Part shown: positions 7,430 through 14,598 of the stretch, piece after piece | Numbering within the stretch: the first letter of the stretch is position 1 | Layout of the letters: each line of letters begins with the position of its first letter | Assembly: GCA_045805565.1 (NCBI GenBank) | Contig: JBJMKZ010000040.1 | Span: 1-23,266, forward strand | DNA from: DATAEY01 sp045805565 | GTDB taxonomy: Bacteria > Actinomycetota > Thermoleophilia > Solirubrobacterales > Solirubrobacteraceae | Length of the DNA stretch: 23,266 nucleotides | Direction: 5' to 3' | Made by a program: the position numbers and the translations under genes | The notes under the pieces: generated by a model | The model's input: the letters and a program-made list of their open reading frames with translations, nothing else | Told to the model about the DNA's origin: nothing | Databases searched by the model: none

Positions 7430-8014
7430 ATGGCCAAGCGGGCACTGGACCTGGTGCTGGCGACGCTCGGGCTGGTGTTCGGCGCGCCGCTCCTGGTCGC
7501 CGCCATGGCGGCCATCCGGATCGAGTCCCCCGGCCACCCGATCTACCGCCAGCGACGGGTTGGCCGGCACGGGCGAGAGTTCGACCTCTACAAGCTGCGC
7601 ACCATGGTGCACGGCGCCGAGCACGTGGGCGCCGGAATGGCGGTCAACGAGGGCGATCCGCGCATCACCCGCGTCGGGGCGCTGCTGCGTCGCGCGTCGC
7701 TGGACGAGCTTCCCAACCTGCTCAACGTGCTGCGGGGGGACATGTCGATCGTGGGGCCTCGCCCCACGATCCCCGTCCAGGTCGAGCAGTACACCGAGCG
7801 CCAGCACCGGCGGCTGGAGGTCAAGCCGGGGATCACCGGCTGGGCACAGGTCAACGGTCGCGCCTCGCTGCCCTGGTCGGAGCGCATCGAGCTCGACCTG
7901 TGGTACGTCGAGCACCGCTCCCTGGCGCTCGACCTGCGCATCCTCGCCCAGACCGCGACGCTGGTCCTGACCGGCCAGGGGCTCTACAAGGGTGAGACCG
8001 GGGGCTGGCGATGA
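7430..8014 (+). CDS. Phosphoglycosyl transferase (undecaprenyl-phosphate sugar phosphotransferase)
   Basis: The 194-residue protein is a small monotopic phosphoglycosyl transferase (bacterial sugar transferase, PglC/WcaJ core). It transfers a sugar phosphate from a UDP-sugar to undecaprenyl phosphate and so starts glycan assembly. A hydrophobic re-entrant helix lies at 9-29. YRQRRVGRHGREFDLYKLRTM (39-59 region) is the conserved membrane-facing segment. The catalytic Asp-Glu pair is Asp92-Glu93 in SLDELPN, followed by the invariant LRGDMSIVGPRP and PGITGWAQVNGR. It lacks the multi-helix N-terminal domain of WbaP/WcaJ, so it is of minimal size. An AAGG four bases before the ATG may serve as ribosome site. 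Its TGA overlaps the ATG of the ATP-grasp gene (ATGA, 8011-8014), implying coupled translation. Confidence 0.93.
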   Translation: MAKRALDLVLATLGLVFGAPLLVAAMAAIRIESPGHPIYRQRRVGRHGREFDLYKLRTMVHGAEHVGAGMAVNEGDPRITRVGALLRRASLDELPNLLNVLRGDMSIVGPRPTIPVQVEQYTERQHRRLEVKPGITGWAQVNGRASLPWSERIELDLWYVEHRSLALDLRILAQTATLVLTGQGLYKGETGGWR

Positions 8015-9015
8015 CCGGCTCGGATCGGCCCGGCGTGCTGTTGACCGGAGTCGGCAAGCGCTACGACATCGTGTCGGCGTTCGCCCAGCACGCCACCACG
8101 GTCGCCGCCGACCCCAATCCGCTCGCGCCGGCGCAGTACGCCGCCCACGCGCGCCGCGCGGTCCCGTTCGTCGACGACCCCGACTACGTGCCGGCCCTCG
8201 AGCGCCTGCGCGACGAGTTCGCGGTGGGCGCGGTGGTGCCGCTGACCGATCTCGACATCGAGGTGCTCGCCCGCGCGCGGGCCGACGGCCGGCTGCCGGC
8301 CTTCGTGCCCGACCCCGAGGTCGCCGCCGCCACTTACGACAAGTACGAGGCGCACGTCCTGCTCCAGCGCCACCGCCTGCCGTCCCCGCCCACGGTGCTG
8401 CCGGGGGAGCCGGTCGACGCCTTCCCGGTGATGGTCAAGCCTCGGCGCGGCTCCGGGGCGCGGTCGATCCACGCCGCCCGCGACGCGGCCGAGGCCGAGT
8501 TCTTCTGCCGCTACATCCCCGAGCCGGTGATGGTCCAGCGGCTGATGCGGGGCCCCGAGTTCTCCATCGACGCCCTCTCGGACCGCGAGGGCCGCTGCCT
8601 CAACGCGATCCCCCGGACGATGATCGAGTCGCGCGGCGGGGAGTCGATCAAGGGAACCGTGATCGACGACCGCGAGCTGGTCGAGCTCGGCCGCGCCGTG
8701 GTCGAGGCGCTCGGCGTGCGGGGGCCCTGCACCGTGCAGGTGTTCCGCGATCCCGACGTCGGGCTCGGGATCACCGACGTCAACACACGCTTCGGAGGCG
8801 CCTTCCCGGCGCCGATGTACGCGGCGCTGCCCGGGCGCACGTATCCGGAGCTCATCGCACGGATGGCGGCCGGGGAGCCGGTGGAGCCCCACGTCGGGGA
8901 ATTCCGCGCCGGGATGACCTTCACCCGCTACTTCTGGCAGCTGGAGCTCGACGAGGCCCGCCGGCCCACCGGCCGCGACATCGTCGAGCCTCCCGGTCCG
9001 CCGCCGCCGCGCTAG
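8011..9015 (+). CDS. ATP-grasp ligase, CarB-like, glycan-locus associated
   Basis: The 334-residue protein has the ATP-grasp order: a pre-ATP-grasp Rossmann-like domain (VLLTGVGKRYDIVSAF, to about 95), then the ATP-binding domain with VMVKPRRGSGARSI, GPEFSIDAL and the metal-site region ITDVNTRFGGAFP, where the usual EINPRFGG becomes DVNTRFGG. Such enzymes activate a carboxylate as an acyl phosphate and join it to an amine or thiol. It resembles the carbamoyl-phosphate-synthase-large-subunit-like proteins found in polysaccharide clusters, whose substrates are mostly undefined. The 4-base overlap with the phosphoglycosyl transferase suggests it acts on the same glycan, for example by adding an amino acid or other acid to an amino sugar; that is inference. 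The C-terminus ends in a proline-rich tail, and its stop directly abuts the convergent DUF3105 gene. Confidence 0.82.
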   Translation: MTGSDRPGVLLTGVGKRYDIVSAFAQHATTVAADPNPLAPAQYAAHARRAVPFVDDPDYVPALERLRDEFAVGAVVPLTDLDIEVLARARADGRLPAFVPDPEVAAATYDKYEAHVLLQRHRLPSPPTVLPGEPVDAFPVMVKPRRGSGARSIHAARDAAEAEFFCRYIPEPVMVQRLMRGPEFSIDALSDREGRCLNAIPRTMIESRGGESIKGTVIDDRELVELGRAVVEALGVRGPCTVQVFRDPDVGLGITDVNTRFGGAFPAPMYAALPGRTYPELIARMAAGEPVEPHVGEFRAGMTFTRYFWQLELDEARRPTGRDIVEPPGPPPPR

Positions 9016-9744
9016 CTACTCCGGGAAGGGGATGAGCGCCCCTTCGGGCGCCTTGTCGACGTAGGCCGAGCGGAACGCGCGCAGGGCGTCGAAGATGCGG
9101 TCGCTGACTCGCGGGCACCCGAGCTGCTGCCCCCACGTGGTCGCCGCGACCTCGAAGGGCATGTTCGGCCGCTCGACCAGAACCATCTTGTAGCCGACCG
9201 GCTTGCCGTTGAACGGCTCGGAGAACAGCGTCTCGAGCTGTCCCATGCGCCGGTCGCCGATGCCGGGGCGGTACCAGATGATCACCCGCCCGTGCTCCAG
9301 TGCGTGGACGAGCTGCTCGATGGGCGGCGCACCCTGCCCCACGTAATCACCGTCGTGCGCGGGGACCGGATAGTGGGGCCCGAACACGGGCGGGTTCTGC
9401 TTGTAGTGGACCTTGGTGGTCACGTGCTGACGGTCGTTGGGTCCCGGGGTGAAGCTGCGCAGCCGGCAGCCCGCCGCCTTGGCCGCGGCCGCCAGGTCGG
9501 TGGTTCGCTGGGCTGGGATCGGGACCTTCGCCCGGGGGGCGGTGCTCGAGGTGCCCGCGCCCTTGCCACCTCCCCCGCCGCCGGCGGCGATCACGTACAC
9601 GACCGCCGCCACCGCGGCGATCGCGAGCACAACTCCGGCCGCGATGCCCAGGCGCCGGCGGCGCGACTCGGCCCGTGCGGCCGCCTGCTCGGCGGCGATG
9701 CGCTCGGCCCGACGCTGCTCCTTCTCCTCGCGGCGCGAGGTCAC
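9016..9744 (-). CDS. DUF3105 membrane-anchored protein
   Basis: The 242-residue protein has a charged, probably helical cytoplasmic N-terminus (1-31), one transmembrane helix (about 32-54), a glycine/serine linker and an extracytoplasmic DUF3105 domain. The domain shows the family's landmark motifs, NPPVFGPHYPVPAHDGDY (117-134) and LVHALEHGRVIIWY (145-158), with histidines 107, 113, 124, 130, 147 and 151 that could bind metal. Cys93 and Cys210 flank the domain and may form a disulfide. The function of DUF3105 is not known. It starts with GTG only 3 bases after the stop of the upstream hydrolase, so the two are cotranscribed and probably translationally coupled. Its stop codon (complement of 9016-9018) lies directly against that of the ATP-grasp gene. 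Confidence 0.85.
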   Translation of the reverse strand: MTSRREEKEQRRAERIAAEQAAARAESRRRRLGIAAGVVLAIAAVAAVVYVIAAGGGGGGKGAGTSSTAPRAKVPIPAQRTTDLAAAAKAAGCRLRSFTPGPNDRQHVTTKVHYKQNPPVFGPHYPVPAHDGDYVGQGAPPIEQLVHALEHGRVIIWYRPGIGDRRMGQLETLFSEPFNGKPVGYKMVLVERPNMPFEVAATTWGQQLGCPRVSDRIFDALRAFRSAYVDKAPEGALIPFPE

Positions 9745-9747
9745 GCC

Positions 9748-10644
9748 CTATGCGCCGTCGGTGCCGCCTCGGGCGGCGCGGCGGACGGACGCGGGCCCGC
9801 GGGCCGGCGTGCGTCGGCGCGGACCGCCGTCCGGACGGGCGTGCCGGGGCTTCCAGCAGCCATCGACGAAGGCGGCGATCTCACCGGTCAGGCGCTCGGG
9901 CCACAGGCGCAGCTCGATGATCGAGTTGGCGTCCAGCAGCCTGGCGTTGGGCATCTCGCGCGCCAGTCCGTCGGCATCCGAGAACGGGTGGATCGGGTCG
10001 CGGGGGTGGCCGATGACCAGCGTCGGGGCCTCGAAGCCCGCCCGCTCCGAGGAGGGGGGAGCGACGCGCCCGAAGAACAGTCCCTGGATCACCGCCGCGC
10101 CGGGCGCGGGGTCCTGGCGCAGCCAGTCGAGGAGTATGTCCGCCATGAGCGGGAGCCGGTCGCGGGGGACGGCTCTGGCGGCGAGCTGGAGCACGCGCAT
10201 GACGGGCTCGCCGAAGGTCAGCGCGATCATTAGGGGTGTGAAGGCGATCGCGCAGCCGAGCAGGGCGTTGTCGAGCACCGGCATCTCGATGAGCATTCCG
10301 CGCAGGCGCTCGGGCGCATGCGAGGCGACGCACAGGGTCACGTTGGCGCCCAGCGAGGTGCCGCCGATGACGGCTTGGTCGATCTCGAGGTGGTCCAGCA
10401 GCGCGAGCGTCTGGTCGGCGAACAGGTCCATCGAGTAGCGGCGCATGTCCCGGGGCCGATCGGAGGCTCCGTGCCCGAGCAGGTCGAACGTCACCACGCG
10501 GTTTCCCCGCTCGGCCAGCTCGGTCGCCAGCGGCAGGTGCATGCGCTGCGACAGCAGCATCCCGGGGAGCAGCACCGTGACCCGGGGGCCCTCGCCGTAC
10601 ACGTTGTAGGCGAGGCGCTGCCCGTCGTGCCGGAAGAACGCCAT
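9748..10644 (-). CDS. Alpha/beta hydrolase (Ser nucleophile, no obvious catalytic His)
   Basis: The 298-residue protein has the fold's landmarks: FRHDGQRLAYNVYGEGP at the start, a LLPGM oxyanion loop, FDLLGHGASDRP, and the nucleophile elbow GGTSLGAN with serine. An aspartate in GHPRDPIHPF fits the acid position. After it, where a GH base normally lies, the sequence reads ANSIIELRLWPERLTGEIAAF, without histidine. A basic, proline-rich tail of about 35 residues ends the protein. The start is ATG 10642-10644 since a TATTCT motif ends 10 bases upstream; the same frame stays open into the oxidase gene but reads it antisense-like in composition and shows no homology there. It lies 38 bases downstream of the GMC gene and 3 bases before DUF3105. 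The substrate is unknown. Confidence 0.8.
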   Translation of the reverse strand: MAFFRHDGQRLAYNVYGEGPRVTVLLPGMLLSQRMHLPLATELAERGNRVVTFDLLGHGASDRPRDMRRYSMDLFADQTLALLDHLEIDQAVIGGTSLGANVTLCVASHAPERLRGMLIEMPVLDNALLGCAIAFTPLMIALTFGEPVMRVLQLAARAVPRDRLPLMADILLDWLRQDPAPGAAVIQGLFFGRVAPPSSERAGFEAPTLVIGHPRDPIHPFSDADGLAREMPNARLLDANSIIELRLWPERLTGEIAAFVDGCWKPRHARPDGGPRRRTPARGPASVRRAARGGTDGA

Positions 10645-10650
10645 GGGCCC

Positions 10651-10675
10651 GGGGAGAATACCTTTCGGGCTCCCC
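10651..10675 (-). promoter_or_regulatory. -10 motif with spaced inverted repeat, hydrolase promoter
   Basis: On the minus strand TATTCT (10655-10660) ends 10 bases before the hydrolase ATG. It overlaps one arm of a 6-bp inverted repeat, GGGGAG-13 bases-CTCCCC (10651-10656 and 10670-10675). This could allow hydrolase-DUF3105 transcription independent of the GMC gene. Confidence 0.4.
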
Positions 10676-10682
10676 CGACCCG

Positions 10683-12653
10683 TCAGGCGGCGGCCAGGAT
10701 CGCCTCCGCGGTCCGGTGCGCCAGGGCCATCACGCTCACCATCGGGTTGACCCCCGCGGCGCTGGGGAACGCGCTCGCGTCGCCGATCCACACGCCCGGG
10801 GTATCGTGCAGCTCGCCCCACGGGCCGGCCACGCTGGAGCCGCGATCCTTGCCCATCCGGCACGAGCCCATCTGATGGGCGGAGAAGATCGCGTGCTCGT
10901 AGGGGCTGAGCGGGCTGGCCTCGACCCGGGCGAGGAAGGCGTCGAGCTCCTCCCCGCGATCCCACTGCGTCAGCCGACGCTGGTAGGTGACGATCCGCTG
11001 GGCGCCGGCGGCCTCGTGCAGCCGCACCAGCTCGGCCAGCCCTCGCCGGAACACCCGCAGGTCGAGCGGGTCGGTTAGCAGGTACTCGTGCACCGCGTTG
11101 CCCTCACGGTCGATCGTCACCCGTCCGTGTCCGTGGTCGCGGATCAGGAACACGAAGGCGGCCGAGAAGCGCGCCTGGGAGATGAGCTCCTTGTGCTGCC
11201 GGCCGGATTCCCAGGGCGTCGACGCGGCCCCGATCCCGGGGTTCACGGGGCCGCTCTCGATCAGGAACCCGTGACCGCCCTCGATGTCCGCGAAGCGGTC
11301 GGTCAACCCCGCCTGGGGCGGGCCCCACCAGCCCCGCTGGGGCTCGTCGTAGTAGCCGGCGACCGCGGTGGCGGGATGCAGCCGCAGGAAGTCGCCGGTC
11401 GCGGGGCCGCCGATCCCCGAGCGCAGGAGGACGGCCGGCGACTCCAGCGACCCCCCGGCCACCACCACCTGGGGGGCGCGGACGACCACGCGCGCGGCGC
11501 GACCATCCGGGTCCTGGTAGGTCCCCTCCACGCCCGCGGCGCGACCGCCCTCGGTGAGGACGCGGTCCACCCGGCAGCGCGTCACGAACTGGGCTCCCCG
11601 GTCGGCGGCGTCCTGCAGGTAGTTCTTCATGGTCCCCAGCTTCGCCCCCGACTGGTCGCCGAAGTGCCCGAAGCCGGCGCTCTCGGGGTCGTATCGGGCC
11701 GGGTCCGCGTTGCGCACGATCACCTTCCAGGGAAGGCCCGACCGCTCGCAGGCTTCCCTGAGGCGCTGGTGAGGGCCGTTGTGGTCGCTGCACGCGTCGG
11801 TGGCGCCGATCCGCTCCAGGACGGCGTCCAGATGGCGGTCGTACTCCGCGCCGGCGACGCCCTCCAGTCCGTGCTCGTGCTCCCATTCCTGCCGCACCCC
11901 GTCAGGGGTGCGCAGGCAGTTGGACCAGTTCACCGTCGTCCCGCCGCCCAGCGACGCGCCGGCCATCAGCGTCACCTGGCCGTCGGCCGTGGGGTGGTAG
12001 CCGCCTCCGTGGTAGAGATGCTCGTAGCCCCACAACTCCAGCTGGTTGAAGTCGGACTCGTTGTAGTAGCCGCCCATCTCGAGGACGGCGACCTGCCTGC
12101 CGGCGGTGGCCAGCGTTCCCGCGACCACTCCCCCGCCCGAGCCGGAGCCGACCACGCAGACGTCCGCCTCCAGCGTGAGGACGTCGTCGGCCGGGGCGAT
12201 CGTCGGGATCGTCTTGGGCGCCTGGGTGGGGGTGGGCGGATCCGACAGCGGCCCGGGATAGCCCATCGCCTCCCAGTTGGGATTGCGGTTCGTCTCGGGA
12301 TCGGTCATGCCGTAGAACAGCGTGAGCGCCAGGCCGCGGAATGAGCTGACGCCCGCCAGGGCCTCCGGCGAGGAGTCGGCGATCTCGTGCACCAGCCGCT
12401 CGCGCTCCCGATCGGAGACCTGGTTGAACCCTTCGCCGGCCAGCCGGTCCAGCAGCTCGCGCAGCCCCGCGAGCTGCTCCACGGGCAGCTGGGTGAGGCT
12501 TTCCTCGATCGCCTCCGGGACGCCCATGTCGGATGCCGAGCGACGCCAGAACCCGGTCGGATCGTCGCCCCGTGGGATCGAGGGCACGAAGGTGTCGCAC
12601 AGCCTGGTCAGCGTGTCGCGCTGGATCTCCGACAGGACGACGGTGACGGCCAT
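10683..12653 (-). CDS. GMC oxidoreductase, long-chain alcohol oxidase-like, with N-terminal helical domain
   Basis: The 656-residue FAD enzyme begins with a helical region (about 1-130) resembling gluconate 2-dehydrogenase subunit 3 or the N-domain of fatty-alcohol oxidases. The FAD dinucleotide fold follows with CVVGSGSGGG (166-175) and LEMGG at the end of the second strand. AGASLGGGTTVNWSNCLRTP is the GMC N-signature region. The C-terminal GMC domain has HQMGSCRMG, with His593, and GDASAFPSAAGVNPM, with Asn636, giving the His/Asn pair expected at the active site. It should oxidise an alcohol to an aldehyde or ketone using FAD; whether oxygen or another acceptor is used is unclear. No signal peptide is seen. 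AGGAGG lies just upstream of ATG 12651-12653, the clearest Shine-Dalgarno site in the window. It leads an operon with the hydrolase and DUF3105. Confidence 0.9.
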   Translation of the reverse strand: MAVTVVLSEIQRDTLTRLCDTFVPSIPRGDDPTGFWRRSASDMGVPEAIEESLTQLPVEQLAGLRELLDRLAGEGFNQVSDRERERLVHEIADSSPEALAGVSSFRGLALTLFYGMTDPETNRNPNWEAMGYPGPLSDPPTPTQAPKTIPTIAPADDVLTLEADVCVVGSGSGGGVVAGTLATAGRQVAVLEMGGYYNESDFNQLELWGYEHLYHGGGYHPTADGQVTLMAGASLGGGTTVNWSNCLRTPDGVRQEWEHEHGLEGVAGAEYDRHLDAVLERIGATDACSDHNGPHQRLREACERSGLPWKVIVRNADPARYDPESAGFGHFGDQSGAKLGTMKNYLQDAADRGAQFVTRCRVDRVLTEGGRAAGVEGTYQDPDGRAARVVVRAPQVVVAGGSLESPAVLLRSGIGGPATGDFLRLHPATAVAGYYDEPQRGWWGPPQAGLTDRFADIEGGHGFLIESGPVNPGIGAASTPWESGRQHKELISQARFSAAFVFLIRDHGHGRVTIDREGNAVHEYLLTDPLDLRVFRRGLAELVRLHEAAGAQRIVTYQRRLTQWDRGEELDAFLARVEASPLSPYEHAIFSAHQMGSCRMGKDRGSSVAGPWGELHDTPGVWIGDASAFPSAAGVNPMVSVMALAHRTAEAILAAA

Positions 12654-12663
12654 GGCTCCTCCT
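12654..12663 (-). promoter_or_regulatory. Strong ribosome binding site of the GMC gene
   Basis: On the minus strand GAGGAGGAGCC precedes the ATG at 12653, a full AGGAGG at suitable spacing. It is exceptional here, because other transcript-leading genes show a -10 motif so close to the start that no leader would exist. A CATCAT farther upstream (near 12690) could serve as its -10. Confidence 0.6.
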
Positions 12664-12701
12664 CGATCGAGCGGACGCCCGATGATGTCAGCCGGTCGCG
12701 G

Positions 12702-12728
12702 CGCTGGCCAGCGACGGGCGCTCCCGTC
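12702..12728. promoter_or_regulatory. Two abutting inverted repeats in the GMC/SDR divergent promoter region
   Basis: CGCTGGCCAGCG (12702-12713) is a perfect 12-bp palindrome. It shares its last base with GACGGG-cgct-CCCGTC (12713-12728), a perfect 6-bp inverted repeat. The second repeat ends 16 bases before the SDR -10 motif, so it would cover the -35 position. Both look like operator sites for a dimeric regulator of the divergent genes. Confidence 0.4.
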
Positions 12729-12744
12729 ACCGTCCCAGCCGCGA

Positions 12745-12750
12745 TAACGT
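12745..12750 (+). promoter_or_regulatory. -10 motif of the SDR pair
   Basis: TAACGT ends exactly 10 bases before ATG 12761, the same geometry as at the flippase gene. The spacer is nearly all C and G with no ribosome site, which supports a leaderless start and the choice of 12761 over the GTG at 12749. Confidence 0.5.
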
Positions 12751-12760
12751 GCCCCCCGCC

Positions 12761-13657
12761 ATGGCCAAGCAGCCCCGCCCAGTCCGCGGCAAGGTCGTCG
12801 CCATCACCGGCGGCGCCCGGGGAATCGGGCGCGCGACCGCCGCCGCGCTGCTGAGCGAGGGCGCGCGCGTGGCGATCGGAGACCTCGAGCTCGATCTCGC
12901 GCGCCAGACCGCGGGCGAACTCGGGTCCGGCTGCATCGCGCTCGGCCTGGACGTCACCGACGACGACTCCTTCGCCCGCTTCCTCGACGAGGTCGAGCGG
13001 GAACTCGGCCCGCTGGACGTGCTGGTCAACAACGCGGGCATCATGCCGCTGGGCCCGTTCCACGAGGAGAGCGCCCGGACCGCGCACCGCCAACTCGAGA
13101 TCAACGTCCACGGCGTGATCACCGGGACGAAGCTGGCGGTGGCGCGGATGCGCCCGCGCCGCACGGGTCACATCGTGAACCTGGCCTCCTATGTCGGACG
13201 GGTCCCGTTCAAGGGGGGTGCCACGTACGTGGCCACCAAGCACGCGGTGGTGGGGCTCACCTACTCGGTGTGGATGGAGAACCGGGAGGCGGGCGTCGAG
13301 CTGTCGGCGGTCATGCCGGGGGTGGTCAACACCGAACTCGGGTCCGGATTGCCCAACACGCGCGGGATCAAGGTGGTCGAGCCCGAGGACGTCGCGGAGG
13401 CGATCGTGGAGGCCCTGCGCCATCCCCGCATCGACGTCTACGTGCCGCGCTCGCTGGGGGTGATCTGGCGGATCGGCGCCGTGCTCCCGACCCGCGCCGC
13501 GATGGTGATGGGCAGGCTGTTCCGCAGCGAGGGGGTGCTCAGCGACGCCGATCGCGGGGCACGGGCCGCCTACGAGGCCCGCGCCGCCGGCGCCGGCCCG
13601 GGTGCCGCGCCGGAGGCCCCGGGCGAGCCCGTCGACCGGGTCGAGGCGGCAGGCTGA
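12761..13657 (+). CDS. SDR family NAD-dependent dehydrogenase, first of a tandem pair
   Basis: The 298-residue protein is a classical short-chain dehydrogenase/reductase. TGGARGIG (16-23) is the dinucleotide motif, and Asp41 in AIGDLE at the end of the second strand favours NAD over NADP. NNAG lies at 90-93, and the catalytic residues are Ser143, Tyr156 and Lys160 (YVATK). The MPGVVNTE motif (185-192) follows. After the roughly 240-residue core comes a C-terminal extension with ARAAYEARAAG (267-277) and an Ala/Pro/Gly-rich tail. It would oxidise or reduce a secondary alcohol/ketone. It aligns without a gap to the next gene at about 164 of 280 residues (59%, counted by hand), so the pair is a tandem duplication. 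It diverges from the GMC oxidase, suggesting a shared pathway. The substrate is unknown. Confidence 0.9.
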   Translation: MAKQPRPVRGKVVAITGGARGIGRATAAALLSEGARVAIGDLELDLARQTAGELGSGCIALGLDVTDDDSFARFLDEVERELGPLDVLVNNAGIMPLGPFHEESARTAHRQLEINVHGVITGTKLAVARMRPRRTGHIVNLASYVGRVPFKGGATYVATKHAVVGLTYSVWMENREAGVELSAVMPGVVNTELGSGLPNTRGIKVVEPEDVAEAIVEALRHPRIDVYVPRSLGVIWRIGAVLPTRAAMVMGRLFRSEGVLSDADRGARAAYEARAAGAGPGAAPEAPGEPVDRVEAAG

Positions 13658-13664
13658 GCCGCAG

Positions 13665-14591
13665 ATGGCCGGCCGGCCCCGCACGCTGACCGGGAAGGTC
13701 GCCGCGGTCACCGGCGGAGCGCGGGGTATCGGGCGGGCGACGGCGCGGGCGCTCGCGCGCGGGGGAGCGAGGGTGGCGATCGGCGACCTGGACGCGCGGC
13801 TGGCGCAGGCCACCGCGGAGGAGACGGGCCACGGCTGCCTGGGACTCGCGCTCGACGTGACCGATCGCGGTTCGTTCGAGTCGTTCCTCGACACCGTCGC
13901 CGAGCGTCTGGGGCCGCTCGACGTGCTGGTGAACAACGCGGGAATCCTCCATCTGGGCCCCTTCGCGGAGGAGGACGAGCTCTCGACCCGGCGGATGGTC
14001 GAGGTCAACCTGATCGGGGTGATCAACGGGACGCGCCTGGCGCTCGCGCGGCTGCGCTCGCGGCCACAGGGCCACCTGGTGAACGTCGCCTCCTCGGCCG
14101 GCCACCTCTCGCCGCCCGGGATCGCGACCTACGCGGCCACCAAGCACGCGGTGGTGGGGCTGACCGAGGCGGTGCGCGCCGAGCACCGCGATTCGCGGCT
14201 GGAGTTCTCGATCGTCATGCCGGGAATCGTGAAGACCGAGATGATCGCCGGCTACGAGTCGCCGCGCGCGATCAAGGAGGTCGAGCCTGACGACGTCGCC
14301 GAGGCGATCGTGGATGCGCTGGCGCGACCTCGCTTCGACGTCTGGGTACCCCGCTCGCTGGGTGCGGTCAACCGCGTCATGCGGGCGCTGCCCCGCGGGC
14401 TGAGCGACGCGCTCGGCCGGGCGCTGGGAGCTGAGCGCGTGACCTGGGAGGCCGACCGCTCGGCCCGCGCCGCCTACGAGGCGCGCGCCGCCGGCTCGGA
14501 CCCCGGGCCGGAGGCCACCCGCGCCGACGGCAGCCCGCCCACGGTGGTCGAGCCCGGCGAGGCGCCGGGGCTGCCCGGCCGCCAGGCCTGA
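13665..14591 (+). CDS. SDR family NAD-dependent dehydrogenase, second of a tandem pair
   Basis: The 308-residue paralogue has every SDR landmark at the same residue numbers as its neighbour: TGGARGIG (16-23), Asp41, NNAG (90-93), Ser143, Tyr156, Lys160 (YAATK), MPGIVKTE (185-192) and ARAAYEARAAG (267-277). The copies differ most around residues 101-110, 171-180 and 240-260, where SDR substrate pockets and lids are formed, so they probably act on related but different substrates. It starts at ATG 13665, 7 bases after the first gene's stop, with no -10 motif of its own, and is therefore cotranscribed. Its tail runs to GLPGRQA, and its stop is 7 bases from the stop of the convergent dehalogenase-like gene. 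Confidence 0.9.
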   Translation: MAGRPRTLTGKVAAVTGGARGIGRATARALARGGARVAIGDLDARLAQATAEETGHGCLGLALDVTDRGSFESFLDTVAERLGPLDVLVNNAGILHLGPFAEEDELSTRRMVEVNLIGVINGTRLALARLRSRPQGHLVNVASSAGHLSPPGIATYAATKHAVVGLTEAVRAEHRDSRLEFSIVMPGIVKTEMIAGYESPRAIKEVEPDDVAEAIVDALARPRFDVWVPRSLGAVNRVMRALPRGLSDALGRALGAERVTWEADRSARAAYEARAAGSDPGPEATRADGSPPTVVEPGEAPGLPGRQA

Positions 14592-14598
14592 CCGGCGC

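Noticed and set aside
4549..7515. A 988-codon open frame on the minus strand across the glycan genes
   Set aside because: Its composition is Arg/Gly/Gln/His-rich without any domain, and it runs antisense to well-supported glycosyltransferase and phosphoglycosyl transferase genes; long shadow frames are expected at this GC content.
5190..7970. A 926-codon plus-strand open frame overlapping three real genes
   Set aside because: Low-complexity Arg/Pro/Gly/Ala translation, out of frame with the three recognised enzymes it covers.
10645..10965. N-terminal extension of the alpha/beta hydrolase into the GMC gene
   Set aside because: The added residues are low complexity and overlap the conserved GMC C-terminus in another frame; ATG 10644 begins exactly at the fold and has a -10 motif upstream.
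12345..14026. Long minus-strand frame across the SDR pair (12608-14026)
   Set aside because: Antisense to two genes with complete SDR active sites; its translation is composition-driven and matches no family I recognise.
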